64,000 nt of DNA from Flaccisagitta enflata. Its lineage: Eukaryota; Chaetognatha; Sagittoidea; Aphragmophora. The stretch spans positions 99,138,001 to 99,202,000 of the forward strand of contig OZ231126.1 in NCBI GenBank assembly GCA_965153355.1, written 5' to 3'. The position numbers and the translations under genes were made by a program. The notes below the pieces were generated by a model. It was not told where the DNA came from and made no database searches. It was given only the letters and a program-made list of their open reading frames with translations. Numbering within the stretch: position 1 is the stretch's first letter; the number at the start of each line of letters is the position of its first letter. Below, one piece after another: positions 60,684-64,000 of this stretch.

Positions 60684-61980
60684 AACAAGGCTAGATACAC
60701 GGCAATCCAGTCAAAGACAGTTGGGCAGGAGCACTCACTGTAGTACTCGAACTAGCAGGCAATTTGCTAGCAGAGCTGCTAGCAGAAATCCCAATTGCTC
60801 TGCTAGCAGAAACGTTTTTGCTGCTAGCAGAAAATAGCAGAAATTTCAAGCCTCTTTTAATGATTTTTACGCAAATGTTAGAATAAATTTCATCAAAAAT
60901 TTTTCTTTTTCATTAGATAACAAGATAAGACAAGACTTCTTTTCCCAAAATCTTACATTGAGAACCATTGTTTTAAAAAAAGTAAATACAATAAAGCTTA
61001 AAGTCATTTTTGCATTAAGGTTAACCATTTGGCACAATTACAATGAGACTAAAATAGAGGGAGTATTGTCATGAAGAATATTTTGTACAGGGCAGCATCA
61101 ATAAATCATCATATGTGAATTAGTTGATCATTGTCACATCATTTGATGAATTAGTTATTTGATCATTTCAAATGGAAAATAAATTCAACTCTCTTTCCGT
61201 CAAAAGAAATAAATCATAAAACATAAGGATCAACAAAATAGACTTACTAAACAACTATTAACTTACCTATCATTTTATACTACGATCCATATCCATAGAG
61301 AGTCCAAAACTATCACTACTCAGATGTTGTGGCACTTTTGGTGTGCATGAAAAATAATTGCATTATTTTTCAATTTTTATTTGACACTGAATTGTTTGAA
61401 TCAAAATCTGAATTTCTTTAGCCAGTTAAACTAACGTCAATCATATCAATTATGTTGTTTTTATCATGGAGCAATTCCTGCTCTTAGCTTTGTTCTATTC
61501 AATACATACATACATTATATTTTTTTTTCTTTCAAAGTTATGCTTGATTGATTATCAATCTTTACAATCATGAGTTTCCTTCATCACTATAATCAGTCTT
61601 AAATTACACCAATAGCAAGATCTAGCTATATGAAGAATGATGAAAGTAGACTTTTTTGGTGTTACCTTTCAGCTATTTTCAGATGATTTCCGCGATGGTT
61701 TTCATTATACAAAAACATTTGAATTTCACTCCTTAACACATGTTTACTCTATTGGTACCTTCCGATCTGGTTATAAACTATTATATCAATAACTGCTACT
61801 TTCTGCTAGCAGCGCTAGCAGAAAAATTCCAAAAATGCTATCTGCTAGCAGTAGAAAAAATCCACTGCTAGTTCGAGTAGTGCGAAAAACACTCAGAATT
61901 CAAAAATGTTACTGGACGGACTGACCGACCAACCTGCCTACCGGCATGACATGGTGAAGAGTCGCGTGTCCGCGGCTGAT
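60684..61980 (+). mobile_element. HINE-like family A element split by a CTAGCAG-rich element
   Basis: 5' part 60684-60740 (AACAAGGCTAGATACACGGC, CAGTTGGGCAGGAGCA). 3' part 61881-61980 (GCGAAAAACACTCAGAATTC, ACGG repeats, AGTCGCGTGTCCGCGGCT). Together they make one normal-length element around the insertion. Confidence 0.75.
60741..61880. mobile_element. CTAGCAG-rich element, complete copy
   Basis: Inverted ends TACTCGAACTAGCAG. Many GCTAGCAGAA motifs occur near both ends and none in the middle. 1,140 bp, AT-rich interior, no transposase. Dense subterminal motifs are typical of hAT-like transposase binding, but the superfamily is not settled. Confidence 0.72.
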
Positions 61981-62070
61981 TTCTATAGTTGGTTAGAACT
62001 AGTACGCCCATAATTAACCTTCATGTCGGTTCCAGATCGAATATAGAATATTGTTTTTTTCTTTCTTTTT

Positions 62071-62344
62071 AGATGCGTCCGTCAGGAACGCATCTCTATA
62101 CGAGGGTCCGTCCTTCCGTCCGTCCGTCTGTCCGTCCATCCGTCCATTACGCCTGTGCAAAAACCGCGTTTCTTGGCTGTTTTTGGCCAGGGTGAGATCC
62201 TACACTGAAACGAATGATCAACCAACATGTTTTGAGAGTCATTTCACTCGTCTGTTCGTCCATCTGTCTCTCCATACATATGTCGCATGATCAATACACG
62301 CTGAGACACTGCCCGGACGCATCGTTGCCCGGTCGGGCTTGTTG
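62071..62344 (-). mobile_element. HINE-like family C element
   Basis: Minus strand: AACAAGCCCGACCGGGCAA, GATGCGTCCGGGCAGTG, a core shared with 31701-31997 (TGTTTTGAGAG, TCCATCTGTCTCTCCAT on the plus strand), ACGG repeats and the hairpin arms AGATGCG/ACGCATCT. Confidence 0.8.
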
Positions 62345-63022
62345 TCAAAATAGATGGGAAGGATCATAAACGGGAAGGACATACAAAAAAGCTATCTATC
62401 TTCAATCCATCCCGCATCAGGCGAAATTTCCTTCTGCATCATTTTTTACAACGAGATAATGGAGACAAACTGAATCTTTTTTGCGTAACTGAAACAAATT
62501 TGCATATGAAAGGCAAAAAAAGAGGAGGAGAAAGAAAATCACATTTAAGAGTTGTTTTTTTTATTAATTTCCTCTCGCCCAAAAAAGAAAAAAAAAGAAT
62601 CATGAGTGAACACACATACAAAGAAAAAAAAAACAACATGGTGGTATGCAAAATATTGTCAAACAATGGTATCATGATATGTTTTTGTTTTTCATATGGA
62701 GGGGGGGAGTTGTAAATAGACGACGTTCATACGGAAACCCGATCCGAGTAACAAGAGGCAGCGAGAAAAAAAAACTAAAGATAGATTTGTTTTGTGTGTC
62801 TACTTTACACAATGAAAAAATTGAGTTTCAACTCGTAGGGATCAATTTCACATTATCGTCAACTTTTTTTACATTATCCATCTTTAAGTTGCGTACGCGC
62901 GTGCTTCGAGACTCGACACACTTCGCTATCTGCCTGCCCCTGCCCAGTGCCCACCCATTGGCGACTAGGGTAGCCGTATATCCGGTCTTGTTCTCTCTTC
63001 TATAATCACTAGACAGCTTTAT

Positions 63023-64000
<978 letters not shown>

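Overview
This window looks like nuclear DNA from a multicellular eukaryote. The real coding pieces are short exons bounded by gt/ag splice sites, with no compact operons or ribosome binding sites. A marine invertebrate is the best guess: the dominant repeats have the architecture of the 'pearl'/HINE non-autonomous Helentron relatives known from molluscs, echinoderms and other invertebrates (a core tandem repeat, an ACGG microsatellite and a 3' hairpin). CCCTAA-type metazoan telomere repeats also occur. I cannot name the species. Well over half of the window is repeats, and most long open frames are microsatellites read as protein.

Genes. (1) 5337-5459 (+) is a globin exon covering the E-F helices; 37145-37299 (-) is a globin terminal exon covering the G-H helices. 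They fit each other in phase but lie on opposite strands 32 kb apart. (2) 7221-8751 (-) is a gene of unknown function, cut by a 246-bp foldback element and a frameshift. (3) 20079-22597 (-) is a three-exon gene, all introns phase 0, with introns swollen by CT and TTTC/TATC repeats, an in-frame TAG and a damaged donor. (4) 44456-44542 and 45264-45350 (+) are two phase-0 exons of an unrecognised gene. (5) 58492-59139 (+) is the 5'-truncated C-terminal end of a non-LTR retrotransposon reverse transcriptase with three in-frame stops.

Mobile elements. HINE-like families A, B and C share an AACAAG start, a subterminal motif near that start, an ACGG microsatellite and a terminal hairpin ending in CTAAAAA. 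The motif near the start is the inverted repeat of the last hairpin strand, and the motif and both strands change together between families. Family B has the same ends around quite different minisatellite cores; the largest copy (23028-25162) holds 1.75 kb of a 13-bp repeat. A second set has long inverted ends beginning GGGCAGCGGCCCC (10544-11285, 37831-38268, 40910-41412, 44713-44976, 57761-58337). Others are two hAT-type elements with 8-bp target duplications (528-1302, 13942-14732), two mariner-like CAGTAGAT elements with TA duplications (13191-13732, 48462-49915, the second with nested insertions), a CTAGCAG-rich element (45397, 60741), and several large palindromes.

Large-scale layout. 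29.5-34 kb and 52.7-64 kb are copies of one segment. The second copy has 6.58 kb (55791-62373) that the first lacks. Comparing the copies gives filled and empty sites for two HINE-like insertions (31701-31997 and 53191-53437). Simple repeats fill 21.3-22.5, 25.2-26.5, 33.0-34.0, 50.2-51.1, 56.1-57.2 and 63.0-64.0 kb.
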